The notes beneath the pieces are model-generated. The model ran no database searches and was not told the origin of the DNA. It was given only the letters and a program-made list of their open reading frames with translations. From contig NZ_CP019044.1 in the NCBI RefSeq assembly GCF_001953055.1, positions 2,852,001 through 2,916,000 of the forward strand: a stretch of 64,000 bases of DNA, written 5' to 3'. The translations under genes were made by a program, and so were the position numbers. Shown here in pieces: positions 34,599 through 43,389 of this stretch (within the stretch, counting starts at the first letter, position 1; the number at the start of each line of letters is the position of its first letter). The DNA comes from Salaquimonas pukyongi (GTDB taxonomy: Bacteria > Pseudomonadota > Alphaproteobacteria > Rhizobiales > Rhizobiaceae).

Positions 34599-35729
34599 TC
34601 AGCATTTCAGCACTGCCATCAGATCCATCACATTCGTGCCGGTCGGCCCGGTGACAAACAGCCCGCCGGTTTTTTTCAGCCAGCTGCCGCTGTCGGCCGC
34701 TTCAAGTGCCGCTGCGCCGCCTGCAAAACGCTGCCAGTCCTCGGCAGTGACATAACCGCCCGCCGATCCGGTCGGCCCATCGCTGCCATCGGTGCCGGCA
34801 GCCAGCGCGTGGATATTCCTCTCGCCGGCAATTTCCCGGGCAAAGGCAACCGCCAGCGCCTGGTTGCGCCCGCCTTCTCCCGGTTCATCGGGCAGTTTCA
34901 CCGTCGGTTCGCCGCCGAAGATATATAGCCCCGGCGCGCCGGATTTCACCGTTCTGGCAAGATCGGCAGCAACGTCATAAACATCGCCATAAAGGTTTTC
35001 GGAACTGACGATGACCTCCAGCCCCAGCCCGTCGGCCGCCTGGGTGCAGGCCTCCCGCGCAAGCGCATTGGAAGCGATGATGTGCGTTTCCATATCGTCG
35101 GCCTGCCGCGAGGCTGGCACCATGCCGGTCCCCGATCCGATGACCGCGATGTCGTCACCTTCCACGTCGGAGATTAACAGCACGAGCGCGCTTTTGCCGC
35201 CAAAACGCGCCAGCAGCTTGCCGCCCTTTACACCGGAAATTTCCTTGCGTCTGGCATTGATCCTGTGAATATCGAGGCCTTGGGAGAGCATCTCCTCCGT
35301 CATCGCCTGCAGGTCTTCGAGCGTCATGTCGCCCGGCAGGGATTCTGCCAGCGCGGAGGCACCGCCCGAAACCAGCAACAGCAATCGTGCATTTTCGCCA
35401 GCACCGGCAACGAAATCGATCAGGGCCGATCCCGCTTCAAGGCTCTTTTCATCGGGCACCGGATGGCCTGCCTCGATCACGGTGAGCGCGGGATGATTTG
35501 AAAGCCCCACTTCGCCGTGGCCATGCTTGGTAACCACCAGCGCGGCAAGATTGGTGCCGCAGGTTTCCAGCGCAGCGCGCATCATGGGCGAAGCCGCCTT
35601 GCCCACGGCGGCGATGTGGGTGATACCCTCGCCCCGACCATGAGAAAGCGCCTCCCTGACGGCACGATACCCGTTGACGCGATCTACCCCCGCCCGCCAG
35701 ATTGTTTCGAGCATCCTGCGGGGGCCCAC
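34599..35729 (-). CDS. ttuD: Glycerate 2-kinase / hydroxypyruvate reductase-type protein (MOFRL family)
   Basis: Cytoplasmic protein of about 376 residues of the TtuD/GckA family, which phosphorylates D-glycerate (older annotation: hydroxypyruvate reductase). The DUF4147 domain includes AAVGKAASPMMRAAL and LLLVSGGASAL, and the C-terminal MOFRL domain GGEPTVKLPDEPGEGGRNQALAVAFA. I favour the GTG at 35729, which overlaps the stop of the crotonase gene (TAGTG) behind AAAGGAAAA; GTG 35744 and ATG 35714 are alternatives. It is the last gene of the long minus-strand operon. Its link to carnitine breakdown is unclear; it may simply share the transcript. Confidence 0.88.
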   Translation of the reverse strand: MGPRRMLETIWRAGVDRVNGYRAVREALSHGRGEGITHIAAVGKAASPMMRAALETCGTNLAALVVTKHGHGEVGLSNHPALTVIEAGHPVPDEKSLEAGSALIDFVAGAGENARLLLLVSGGASALAESLPGDMTLEDLQAMTEEMLSQGLDIHRINARRKEISGVKGGKLLARFGGKSALVLLISDVEGDDIAVIGSGTGMVPASRQADDMETHIIASNALAREACTQAADGLGLEVIVSSENLYGDVYDVAADLARTVKSGAPGLYIFGGEPTVKLPDEPGEGGRNQALAVAFAREIAGERNIHALAAGTDGSDGPTGSAGGYVTAEDWQRFAGGAAALEAADSGSWLKKTGGLFVTGPTGTNVMDLMAVLKC

Positions 35730-36523
35730 TATTTTCCTTTCCACACCGGATCGCGCTTTTCGGCAAAGGCGCGGAAGCCTTCGAGATTATCCTCCGACCC
35801 GTAAAGCGTGTCGACCGTGCGCAACTGGCGCCGGGTGACGCGGTTCATCATGTCCTGGAAGTTGGTGTCCTCGGCTTCGCGCACCACTTCCTTGATTGCG
35901 GCAAAAACCAGCGGCGGCCCGGAGGCGAGCAGGGTTGCCATCTCCCAGGCCTTGTCCATCAGCTCATCGGGTTTGTGAATATGGTTGACGAAGCCCCAGC
36001 GCTGCGCTTCCTCTGCATCGAGCCAGCGCCCGGTAAACAGCATCTCCATCGCCACATGATAGGGAATGCGTTTGGGCAGCTTGATGGAAGCAGCATCGGC
36101 CACGGTGCCGGAGCGGATTTCCGGCAATGCAAACGTGGCGTGATCTGCCGCCAGGATGATGTCGCAGGACAAGGCAATCTCAAGCCCCCCGCCGCAGCAG
36201 ATACCGTTGACGGCACAGATAACCGGCTTGTTGAGATGCGGCAGTTCCTGCAGCCCGCCAAAACCGCCGACACCATAGTCGCCATCCACCGCATCGCCAT
36301 CGGACGCCGCTTTCAGGTCCCAGCCCGGACAAAAGAACTTTTCGCCCGCCGCTGTCAGGATCGCCACGCGCAATTCGTCATTGTCGCGAAAGTCCCGGAA
36401 CACCTCACCCATGATCCGGCTGGTGGCAAGATCGACCGCATTGGCCTTTGGCCTGTCCAGCACCACTTCCAGTATGTGGCCTTTAGTGCGGGTCCTGACG
36501 GGCCCTTCCATCTTGTCGGCCAT
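35729..36523 (-). CDS. caiD: Crotonobetainyl-CoA hydratase-like enoyl-CoA hydratase (crotonase family)
   Basis: Crotonase-fold enzyme of 264 residues. The oxyanion-hole segments KFFCPGWDLKAA and NGICCGGGLEIALSCD and the second catalytic Glu in FALPEIRSGTV are recognisable. Overall it resembles CaiD-type carnitinyl-CoA dehydratases. In this setting it would hydrate crotonobetainyl-CoA to L-carnitinyl-CoA. It follows the MaoC gene by 15 bases and touches the start of the next gene. General enoyl-CoA hydratase activity cannot be excluded. Confidence 0.87.
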   Translation of the reverse strand: MADKMEGPVRTRTKGHILEVVLDRPKANAVDLATSRIMGEVFRDFRDNDELRVAILTAAGEKFFCPGWDLKAASDGDAVDGDYGVGGFGGLQELPHLNKPVICAVNGICCGGGLEIALSCDIILAADHATFALPEIRSGTVADAASIKLPKRIPYHVAMEMLFTGRWLDAEEAQRWGFVNHIHKPDELMDKAWEMATLLASGPPLVFAAIKEVVREAEDTNFQDMMNRVTRRQLRTVDTLYGSEDNLEGFRAFAEKRDPVWKGK

Positions 36524-36538
36524 GCCGCTCTCCTCTTG

Positions 36539-37480
36539 CTATGCGCTGAAATTGAAGTCCATCCATGCTTCATTGACAAGGGTGCCATCAGTACGGGTAC
36601 AGGCCAGATGCACACCTGCCGTCTGTGCCGACACATCCTTCTGCGTCACATGGCCGGAAATCACATAGCGATCCCCCGGCCAGCCGATGTTTCGAAACCG
36701 CACCCTGAAGCCACGCACCGCCTGGGGCGGCAGCCAGTGTGCGGCATATCCCGCCATCTGGCTGGCCTGATGCATGCCGAGCGCAAAGACCTGCGGATAG
36801 CCCTGCTTCCTCGCCCAGACGAGATCGTAATGCAGGGGATTATCCTCTCCAACCACACTTTGAAATCTTACTATGTCGTGGATCGTCAGCGGCGGCAGGA
36901 CAACCGGCGCCGGCGCCTCGCCCACGGCAATATCGTCAAAACCCTGTCGCGCAACCTGCCCGAACGGGCTTTCGCGTTCCAGTTGACTGCAATCGGGATC
37001 ATAATCGGGAGGCGCAGCTTCCCATGTGCCATCATCAGGCGTCTGCCCGGTGGTTACCGTGGTGGAGCGTTGTTCTGCCCTTAAGGCACCATCTGGCGCA
37101 AAATATTCCGTCAGCATCACCAGAAAGGTCATTTCGCCACCGGAACGCCCTGATTTGCGCTCCACACTCTCAAGGCTTGTCCGGGCAATCAGCCGCTCGC
37201 CTGCTGCAGGCGGCGGGCCGTGAAAACGAAACGCTTCTTCCGCATGAAGGGGCACGGAAAGATCATGTTCGATCTCGCCGAAAAACGTGCCCCTCGGCCG
37301 CTCCAGCGTGTAGCCCCATATGTACGGTGCCGACACCAGAAACGTCGCCGGGATCGCCTCGCCCTTCATGAAGACATCAAGCGGCGCCCCCATCGCACGG
37401 GCAAATTCGCGCATCTTGCCGTGCTCGATCATCACCTCATAGTCGGGACCTTTTCGGCCGACTAGCTCTTCAGGCGTCAT
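36539..37480 (-). CDS. MaoC-family dehydratase with N-terminal FAS1-type hot-dog domain
   Basis: Double hot-dog protein of 313 residues. The N-terminal half (about 5-150) is a degenerate FAS1_DH/MaoC_N domain (REFARAMGAPL). The C-terminal MaoC domain holds GEDNPLHYD at the hydratase motif position, then GMHQASQMAGYAAHW. Proteins of this layout hydrate enoyl-CoA thioesters such as mesaconyl-C4-CoA. Its start overlaps the acyl-CoA synthetase stop by ATGA. Its exact step is not known; it adds a second possible hydratase next to the CaiD-like enzyme. Confidence 0.83.
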   Translation of the reverse strand: MTPEELVGRKGPDYEVMIEHGKMREFARAMGAPLDVFMKGEAIPATFLVSAPYIWGYTLERPRGTFFGEIEHDLSVPLHAEEAFRFHGPPPAAGERLIARTSLESVERKSGRSGGEMTFLVMLTEYFAPDGALRAEQRSTTVTTGQTPDDGTWEAAPPDYDPDCSQLERESPFGQVARQGFDDIAVGEAPAPVVLPPLTIHDIVRFQSVVGEDNPLHYDLVWARKQGYPQVFALGMHQASQMAGYAAHWLPPQAVRGFRVRFRNIGWPGDRYVISGHVTQKDVSAQTAGVHLACTRTDGTLVNEAWMDFNFSA

Positions 37481-39570
37481 GATGCTTCCCCCATCACAAT
37501 CAGCGCGTCGGAGGCAATCGCCCTGCCGTCTTTCGTCAGCATGACAGGATTGACGTCCAGCGTGATCAACTCGTCTTTACGGGCGGCGGCATAGGCAGCC
37601 ACCGCCTCGCAGGCTCTTGTCAATGCTTCTGCCGCCGGATGGCCGGAAAGCCCCAGATCATTCATGGCTGAAGCAAGCGCTCCTTCCTCAAGCGGCAATA
37701 GCAAGGTGACGAACTGCGCCATGGCCTCTGCCCTGCTGCCTCCCATGCCGAGCATCAGTGCCAGCCCTGTCGCTGGATGCCGCTTGATGCCGACGATTAC
37801 CTCCGTGTCGGACCCTTCCACCATTTTTTCAACCAGCACCCGCTCCACCGGATGGCCGCCATCGGCCTTGGCCACATTGACGGCCATTAGGTTACAGGCT
37901 TCACCAACACACCCAACGTCCGTCAGGTTCAAACATACGCCACCCAGCTTTGCCTTGTGGGCAATGGTCGAACTGAGCACCTTGACCGCTACCGGAAAGC
38001 CGAGCGCTTCTGCTGCGGCCGGCGCTTCCTGCACGGCTACTGCCTTGAAATCAGGCGTCACGAGCCCGTATTGCGCCAGTGCCTCTTTCGCTGCCGCCTC
38101 GTCCAGCATTACCGGATTGACCGGTTCTGAACGGGCATAAAGCGGCTGTGGCGCTTTCAGTGATTTCAGCCGGTGGCACGCTGCTGCCAGCTTGGCGCTG
38201 ACGGAAAGCGCTTCCATCGTTTCGCTGTAGCCGAGCAGTGCTGCAACGCCGTTTTTCTGCATGTGGCGGCGAAAATCCACTGAAAGTCCCTCCGGCATGA
38301 TGCCGGCCACCGAAACCGGTATTTGCAGCTTCTCGCGCACCTCGATCAGTGCTTCCAGGGAATCCTGCCATACCTTGTCGAGCCCGCCGGCCCCGCCCCT
38401 CGGCACATCGATGAAAAACACGATCTGGTCGGACACATGCTCTGCAAAGGCTATAATCGCCCCGGTCACGCCCTTTGTGTCGCGCATGGAAATGCTCCCA
38501 TCGCTCGCTGAAAAGGGAATGTTGAGATCGAGCGGGTTGTTGAGCGCCACGGTATCGGGCAGCAAGTCCCGCATGAAGGCGAGGTTTTCTGCCACCGGCA
38601 TGGGCAGGGAAAGACCAAGCGCCGGACAGCGCGCCGCCGCCAGCCCGTTGAGCCCGCCGGAATAGGACAGGATCGACAGCCGGTTGCCCTTCGGCAATCC
38701 GCCGACGGTGAGTAGCTTGAGCGTCTCCACCAGCGCCTTGGGCGAGGTTACTTCGACGATGCCGAAGCGGCGGCAGAACGCTTCCCAGACATCACGCTCA
38801 ACCACCATGGAAGCGGTATGGCTGAGCGATACCTTCGATCCTTCTGCTCCGTCGCCGCCCTTCAGCGCAACCACCGGCACCCCTTGTTTGAGGGCTTTCA
38901 GACAGGCGTGGCCCAGCGCCTCGCCGTCTTCCATCCCCTCAAGATAAAGTCCGATGGCACGGATGCGGTCATCGTCCAGCATGCCCTCGATGAGTTCGGC
39001 GATCGTCGTCACCGCCTGATTGCCGACACTTGCCGCATAGCCGAGCGGAAAGGCCTGTTCCACATTGGTCATGCCGATCAGCAGCGCCCCGCTTTGCGAT
39101 ATCAAGGCCGCTGACGGCCCCTCCTGACGCTCGATGTGATTGTCATCCCCCCAAACGGCGGCGCCGGAAAACTGGTTGATCAGGCCCATGCAATTGGGCC
39201 CGAGAAGGGGCATTTCACCGGCTGCGGCTTTCAGCCTTGCCTGCCGGTCGCGGCCTTCATCGCTGCCAAGTTCGGCAAAGCCCGATGACATGACCACCGC
39301 CCCGCCCGCACCGGCCACAGACAGTTCCGCCACCGCAACAATTGCCCGCTCCGGCGAAAGACCGATAACCGCCGCATCGGGGGCGTATGGCAACCCGTCC
39401 ACCGATTTATGACAGACAATGCCCTCGATCTCATCCCTGACCGGATTGACCACCCACATCTGACCTTCAAAGCCGGCACGCCTTGCCGCGCGGATCGGCC
39501 CGGCAATCTGTGACCCGCCCACATAGGCGACCGTCTTCGGCCGCAAAAACCGCAACAGCCTGCCGGTCAT
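37477..39570 (-). CDS. Acyl-CoA synthetase (NDP-forming), fused alpha and beta subunits
   Basis: Protein of 697 residues of the succinyl-CoA-synthetase-like ADP-forming superfamily. A CoA-binding domain (1 to about 130, VAYVGGSQIAGPIRAARRAG) and a flavodoxin-like ligase domain (GPNCMGLINQFSG, ALISQSGALL) are followed by the ATP-grasp part from about 480 (YGLVTPDFKAVAV, FPVAVKVLSSTIAHKAKLGG). His251 in SLSHTASM is the phospho-His candidate. It would activate a carboxylic acid such as gamma-butyrobetaine or crotonobetaine to its CoA ester. Overlaps neighbours by ATGA on both sides, so it is tightly coupled within the operon. Confidence 0.88.
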   Translation of the reverse strand: MTGRLLRFLRPKTVAYVGGSQIAGPIRAARRAGFEGQMWVVNPVRDEIEGIVCHKSVDGLPYAPDAAVIGLSPERAIVAVAELSVAGAGGAVVMSSGFAELGSDEGRDRQARLKAAAGEMPLLGPNCMGLINQFSGAAVWGDDNHIERQEGPSAALISQSGALLIGMTNVEQAFPLGYAASVGNQAVTTIAELIEGMLDDDRIRAIGLYLEGMEDGEALGHACLKALKQGVPVVALKGGDGAEGSKVSLSHTASMVVERDVWEAFCRRFGIVEVTSPKALVETLKLLTVGGLPKGNRLSILSYSGGLNGLAAARCPALGLSLPMPVAENLAFMRDLLPDTVALNNPLDLNIPFSASDGSISMRDTKGVTGAIIAFAEHVSDQIVFFIDVPRGGAGGLDKVWQDSLEALIEVREKLQIPVSVAGIMPEGLSVDFRRHMQKNGVAALLGYSETMEALSVSAKLAAACHRLKSLKAPQPLYARSEPVNPVMLDEAAAKEALAQYGLVTPDFKAVAVQEAPAAAEALGFPVAVKVLSSTIAHKAKLGGVCLNLTDVGCVGEACNLMAVNVAKADGGHPVERVLVEKMVEGSDTEVIVGIKRHPATGLALMLGMGGSRAEAMAQFVTLLLPLEEGALASAMNDLGLSGHPAAEALTRACEAVAAYAAARKDELITLDVNPVMLTKDGRAIASDALIVMGEAS

Positions 39571-40256
39571 TCAAGTTCCTCCAGCACATGGGCATATTCG
39601 CCAAGGGCACGCGCGCCCTTGGGCGTGATGGCGTAGGTGCCGCGCTCGACGCGCTCGAACCAGCCATAGTGATCATCTGCCATGATCGCGCGGGCGCGGG
39701 TCACACTGGCAGCCTTTGCAACTTCGGCTGCCTTGGTTGGCCCGCCTGCGTTGAGAACCTTCAGACAGCGCAGCGCATCCTGCCTGTAGGACGTTACGCG
39801 CTTTACCTGCGCCGAACCGCCGGTATTGGGATCGCCCACCCGGTGCTCGAACTCGCGCAAGAGCCGTTCGCGGCGCACTTTGGACTGCCGCGGAGCATAC
39901 GGTCCGGGATCAAGATGAACGTCGGCCCTGCCGCTTTCAGCCTGCACCGTTATCAGCCCCAGGCCGAGACGGCGGCACAGCGTGCGGTTGGCAACAAACG
40001 CCTTCCAGCCGGTGCGCCCCTTCCATTCCGGCACGGCGAGGTAAACAGCATCGGTTACCTTCAGCCGTTCGATCGCCTGATGAAACAGAGTCAGGGAAAA
40101 GCCGGTCTTCAATTCGACGATCACCGGCGGTTCATCTCCCCGCAAGCCCACCACATCGGCGGCACCGACTTCCGCCTTGACCGTATAGCCCTGCTCTTCC
40201 AGCAGGCGCTTGACCGGCTCATAAAGATCGGTTTCGCGCGGGCGGGGGTTAGCCAT
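39567..40256 (-). CDS. DUF2161 PD-(D/E)XK-type phosphodiesterase-like protein
   Basis: Protein of 229 residues with a nuclease-like N-terminal fold. Asp34 in VGAADVVGLRG and Glu48/Lys50 in PPVIVELKTG form a PD-(D/E)XK site. The C-terminal part (about 155-229) looks like a winged helix (GPTKAAEVAKAASVTRARAIM). Members are conserved in alphaproteobacteria without known function. It lies inside the catabolic operon, overlapping the synthetase start by ATGA and 7 bases from the acyl-CoA dehydrogenase. This position is not explained by the pathway. Confidence 0.82.
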   Translation of the reverse strand: MANPRPRETDLYEPVKRLLEEQGYTVKAEVGAADVVGLRGDEPPVIVELKTGFSLTLFHQAIERLKVTDAVYLAVPEWKGRTGWKAFVANRTLCRRLGLGLITVQAESGRADVHLDPGPYAPRQSKVRRERLLREFEHRVGDPNTGGSAQVKRVTSYRQDALRCLKVLNAGGPTKAAEVAKAASVTRARAIMADDHYGWFERVERGTYAITPKGARALGEYAHVLEELE

Positions 40257-40263
40257 GGCAGGT

Positions 40264-41439
40264 TCAGGCTCCCAGCGGACGCAGCAGGGCGCGGGAAATG
40301 ATGTGGCGCTGGATCTCGCTGGTTCCCTCCCAGATGCGCTCGATACGGGCGTCCCGCCAGATCCGCTCCAGCGGCAGTTCGTCCATCAACCCCATGCCGC
40401 CGTGGATCTGGATCGCTTCGTCGGCAACAAAGGCGAGCATTTCCGTCGCCTTCAGTTTTGCCATCGCCATATCGGCGTCGCTCGCCGTACCCTGATCGTA
40501 TTTCCAGCCGGCTTCCAGGATCATCAGTTCAGCCGCCTTTAGTTCCGTTGCCATGTCGGCAAGTTTGAAGGAGATGCCCTGGAACCTGCCGATTTTCTGG
40601 CCGAACTGTTCGCGTTCGGCGGCATAGTCGACCGCGTGGCCGAAAGCCCGTTCGGCCCGGCCAAGACAGGTAGCGCCCACCTGAAGGCGCGTTGCGCCAA
40701 GCCAGGTGTTTGCCACTTCAAAACCCTTGTGCACCTCGCCCAGAACATTTTCTGCCGGCACCCGGCAATTGTCGAATTCCAGAACGGCATTGGTGTAGCC
40801 GCGGTGGGAAACGTTGCGATAGCCCTCGCGCACGGCAAAGCCCGGCATGTCCTTGTCGACAAAGAAAGCAGTGATCAGGGCGCGCTTTCCTCCCCCTGAT
40901 CGGTTGGGCGTGTCCTCTTCGCCAGACTTCATGAAACAGATGGAAAAATCGGCAATGTCGGCATGGGAGATGAAATGCTTGGTGCCGTTAAGCACCCAGT
41001 CGCTGCCATCCTGTTTTGCCGTCGCCTTCATTCCCCTCAGATCAGATCCGGCGCCCGGTTCCGTCATGGCGAGGCAATCCCATTTCTCCCCGGCAACGCA
41101 GGGTTCAAGATATTTTTGCCGCTGCTCGGGCGTGCCGGCACACAGGATGTTGGAAGGCCGTGCCACGCAGGTCCAGTGCAGGGCATAGTTTGCCCGGCCC
41201 AGTTCCTTCTCGTAGAGCAGCCAGGTCAGCGTATCGAGCCCCGCCCCGCCGAATTCCTCCGGAATATTGGCCGCATAAAGGCCGGCCCCGATCGCCTTTT
41301 TCTGCAACTCGCGGACAAGGTCCATCTCCAGATGGCCGCTGCGCTCGATTTCCAGTTCATGGGGATAGAGCTCTTTTTCGACAAAAGACCGCGTGGTCTC
41401 GACGATCATCTGTTGTTCTTCGGTAAGTGCAAAGTGCAT
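40264..41439 (-). CDS. Acyl-CoA dehydrogenase (CaiA-like)
   Basis: FAD flavoenzyme of 391 residues introducing a 2,3-double bond into an acyl-CoA. Family motifs are AMTEPGAGSDLRGMKATA (flavin binding), NGTKHFISHADIADFSICF, and the C-terminal RIWEGTSEIQRHIISRALL with the expected catalytic-Glu region. In this operon it may oxidise gamma-butyrobetainyl-CoA to crotonobetainyl-CoA. The ATG at 41439 begins the usual FALTEEQQMIVETTRSF. Palindromes sit immediately upstream, so this gene may be separately expressed. Confidence 0.9.
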   Translation of the reverse strand: MHFALTEEQQMIVETTRSFVEKELYPHELEIERSGHLEMDLVRELQKKAIGAGLYAANIPEEFGGAGLDTLTWLLYEKELGRANYALHWTCVARPSNILCAGTPEQRQKYLEPCVAGEKWDCLAMTEPGAGSDLRGMKATAKQDGSDWVLNGTKHFISHADIADFSICFMKSGEEDTPNRSGGGKRALITAFFVDKDMPGFAVREGYRNVSHRGYTNAVLEFDNCRVPAENVLGEVHKGFEVANTWLGATRLQVGATCLGRAERAFGHAVDYAAEREQFGQKIGRFQGISFKLADMATELKAAELMILEAGWKYDQGTASDADMAMAKLKATEMLAFVADEAIQIHGGMGLMDELPLERIWRDARIERIWEGTSEIQRHIISRALLRPLGA

Positions 41440-41452
41440 TTGAATTAGACAT

Positions 41453-41523
41453 CCTCGGGCTTGTCCCGAGGACCCAGCCCTAATCTGGCGTTTTGTTCTG
41501 GATTCTCGGGACAAGCCCGAGAA
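41453..41523. repeat. Two copies of a CTCGGG/CCCGAG palindrome
   Basis: Palindrome 1: CCTCGGG, CTTGT loop, CCCGAGG (41453-41471). Palindrome 2: TTCTCGGG, ACAAG loop, CCCGAGAA (41503-41523). The loops are reverse complements, so the copies lie in opposite orientation. They belong with the palindrome at 33122-33140. They separate the small hypothetical gene from the acyl-CoA dehydrogenase gene. No T-run follows on the minus strand. Confidence 0.75.
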
Positions 41524-41526
41524 TGA

Positions 41527-41910
41527 CTATCTTCTTCTTCTTTTCGCAGTTCGAAACTCAGCTAGTTCTTCCACAGCAGTTTCAACTGATTTCCATGCGC
41601 GAGCAGCCCGTCCTTTGGCAGCATTGTCCACACATGTGCGCTCTATCAGATACAAGCATGCTGCCTGAGCAAGATTGACCCGCAATTCATCAAGGGGTTC
41701 CTGATACGGTTTGATGTGGAAATTGGAATTCGACTTCGTGAGAGAATAGAGCAATGCACTGTCGTCCAGCTTCGCAGCATCTTTCGATACTTCCTTGATT
41801 AGTGCGAGCTGTTCAAAAGTAGCAACTTTGTCAGCTTGCATACCTGCACGAAGAATTTTTCGGACAAGTTCTGTTGTATTGTATTGCAGATCATCGGAAC
41901 TCACTTTCAA
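41527..41910 (-). CDS. Small hypothetical protein (127 residues)
   Basis: I do not recognise this protein. It is soluble, helical and rich in Ala, Glu and Lys, with the acidic N-terminus KVSSDDLQYNTTELVRK and basic end FRTAKRRRR. The DNA is visibly richer in A and T than its neighbours, which hints at different origin. The start is a TTG at 41910 behind AAAGGA, or a GTG at 41904. It lies 8 bases after the carnitine dehydrogenase gene and just before a pair of intergenic palindromes. Confidence 0.55.
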   Translation of the reverse strand: MKVSSDDLQYNTTELVRKILRAGMQADKVATFEQLALIKEVSKDAAKLDDSALLYSLTKSNSNFHIKPYQEPLDELRVNLAQAACLYLIERTCVDNAAKGRAARAWKSVETAVEELAEFRTAKRRRR

Positions 41911-41918
41911 ATCATCCT

Positions 41919-43349
41919 TTAGCTTTCCCTCAGGCTTTCGGGTTCTGGCAGCTTGGACTGTGCAGCATGCAGCGCGTCCAGCCTGGCTGAAACTTCCGGC
42001 CCCGGTTCACAGGAGCGCCGGGTTTCAAGGGAAACATGGATCAAAAGCTGGTTGCAGGTCGCCAGCAGCGCCTCATCGGAGGTCCGGCACATGTCATGAT
42101 ACATGCGCAGCTTCTTGCCTTTCGCCTCGAGCACTTGTGTGCGCACGAAAATGGCTTCCCCGGCATGGGTCTCCTCGCGATAGGTGATCTGGTTTTCCAC
42201 GGTGAAATAGGAAAGTCCGCCATCGATATAGGCTTCATCGGCACCGACCATCCGCATCACCACATCGCCCGCATCTGAAAACACCTGCCCGTAGCGGCTT
42301 TCGTTCATGTGGCCGTTATAGTCCGTCCAGTCGATGGGAATGACACGGTTGAGCGTATTGAGCGGCTGGTCGAGTTCTGTCGGCAATGCCGGCTTGACGC
42401 GCTCGTCATGGGTTTTCAGCAACGCGCCGGCGCCCCAGTTGCGGGCTTTCAGGGCGCGCATCATGGAAACCAGATTATCATCGCGAATGCGTTCAAGTTC
42501 GCGGATCGAATACCGGCCCGATTGCGCGTCGGACTGCTCGGCGATTTTGCCGGTCAATTCTTCGGTCAGCTCGGGAACATCCATCAGCTTGGTCCATGGC
42601 CAGGAAAGGCAGGGCCCGAACTGGGCAATGAAATGACGCATGCCAGCTTCCCCACCCGCAATGCGGTAGGTCTCGAACAGGCCCATCTGCGCCCATCTCA
42701 GTCCGAAGCCGAAACGGATCGCATCGTCGATCTCCTGCGTCGTCGCCACACCGTCCTTGATCAGCCACAGCGCCTCGCGCCAAACGGCTTCGAGAAACCG
42801 GTCGGCGATGTGGGCATCGATCTCCTGGCGCACGATTAGTGGCTTCATGCCGATTTCTTCCAGCACGGACTTTGCCCGCGCCGTGGTACCGGCATTGCCG
42901 ACCAGCTCGATCAGCGGCAACAGATAGACCGGGTTGAAGGGATGGGCGACAAAAATCTGTTCGGGCCGGGAGGCGCCTTCCTGCAGTTCCGACGGCTTGA
43001 AGCCGGACGTGGACGAACCGATCAGCGCATCCTTGCGGCAGTTGGCCTGGATTTCGGCAAATACCTTGTGCTTGATCTCGATGCGCTCGGGCACGCTTTC
43101 CTGAATCCAGTCAGCATCGGCCACGGCTTTGGCGAGCGACCCGGCGAAGGAGAGATTGCCTTCCTGTGGCACGGTGACATCGCTGAGCGCAGGCAGGGAG
43201 CGCCGCGCATTGTCGAGCACTTCCCCGATCTTGCGTTCAGCCTCCGGATCGGGATCGCTGACGATAACGTTCCAGCCGTTGAGCAGGAAGCGCGCTGCCC
43301 ATCCGCCGCCAATCACCCCGCCACCGATAATGGCTGCTGTTCTTGTCAT
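41919..43349 (-). CDS. L-carnitine dehydrogenase fused to a hot-dog thioesterase
   Basis: Bifunctional protein of 476 residues. Residues 1 to about 310 are a 3-hydroxyacyl-CoA-dehydrogenase-like domain: GGGVIGGG at 9-16 binds NAD, and AHPFNP at 135-140 holds the catalytic His136. It oxidises L-carnitine to 3-dehydrocarnitine in known relatives. Residues about 335-465 form a hot-dog thioesterase domain (VIPIDWTDYNGHMNESRYG), thought to release glycine betaine from betainyl-CoA. This fusion is documented for rhizobial carnitine dehydrogenases. The BKACE gene upstream supplies the intermediate step, making the assignment coherent. Confidence 0.9.
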   Translation of the reverse strand: MTRTAAIIGGGVIGGGWAARFLLNGWNVIVSDPDPEAERKIGEVLDNARRSLPALSDVTVPQEGNLSFAGSLAKAVADADWIQESVPERIEIKHKVFAEIQANCRKDALIGSSTSGFKPSELQEGASRPEQIFVAHPFNPVYLLPLIELVGNAGTTARAKSVLEEIGMKPLIVRQEIDAHIADRFLEAVWREALWLIKDGVATTQEIDDAIRFGFGLRWAQMGLFETYRIAGGEAGMRHFIAQFGPCLSWPWTKLMDVPELTEELTGKIAEQSDAQSGRYSIRELERIRDDNLVSMMRALKARNWGAGALLKTHDERVKPALPTELDQPLNTLNRVIPIDWTDYNGHMNESRYGQVFSDAGDVVMRMVGADEAYIDGGLSYFTVENQITYREETHAGEAIFVRTQVLEAKGKKLRMYHDMCRTSDEALLATCNQLLIHVSLETRRSCEPGPEVSARLDALHAAQSKLPEPESLRES

Positions 43350-43389
43350 ACCGCAACCCCTTCAGGCCAGCGCCGCCCGGGGCGGTTGC

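Noticed and set aside
35702-37084. A 460-residue rightward open frame opposite the crotonase and MaoC genes
   Set aside because: It is entirely antisense to two well-supported genes, has no family features and is a by-product of high-GC codon bias.
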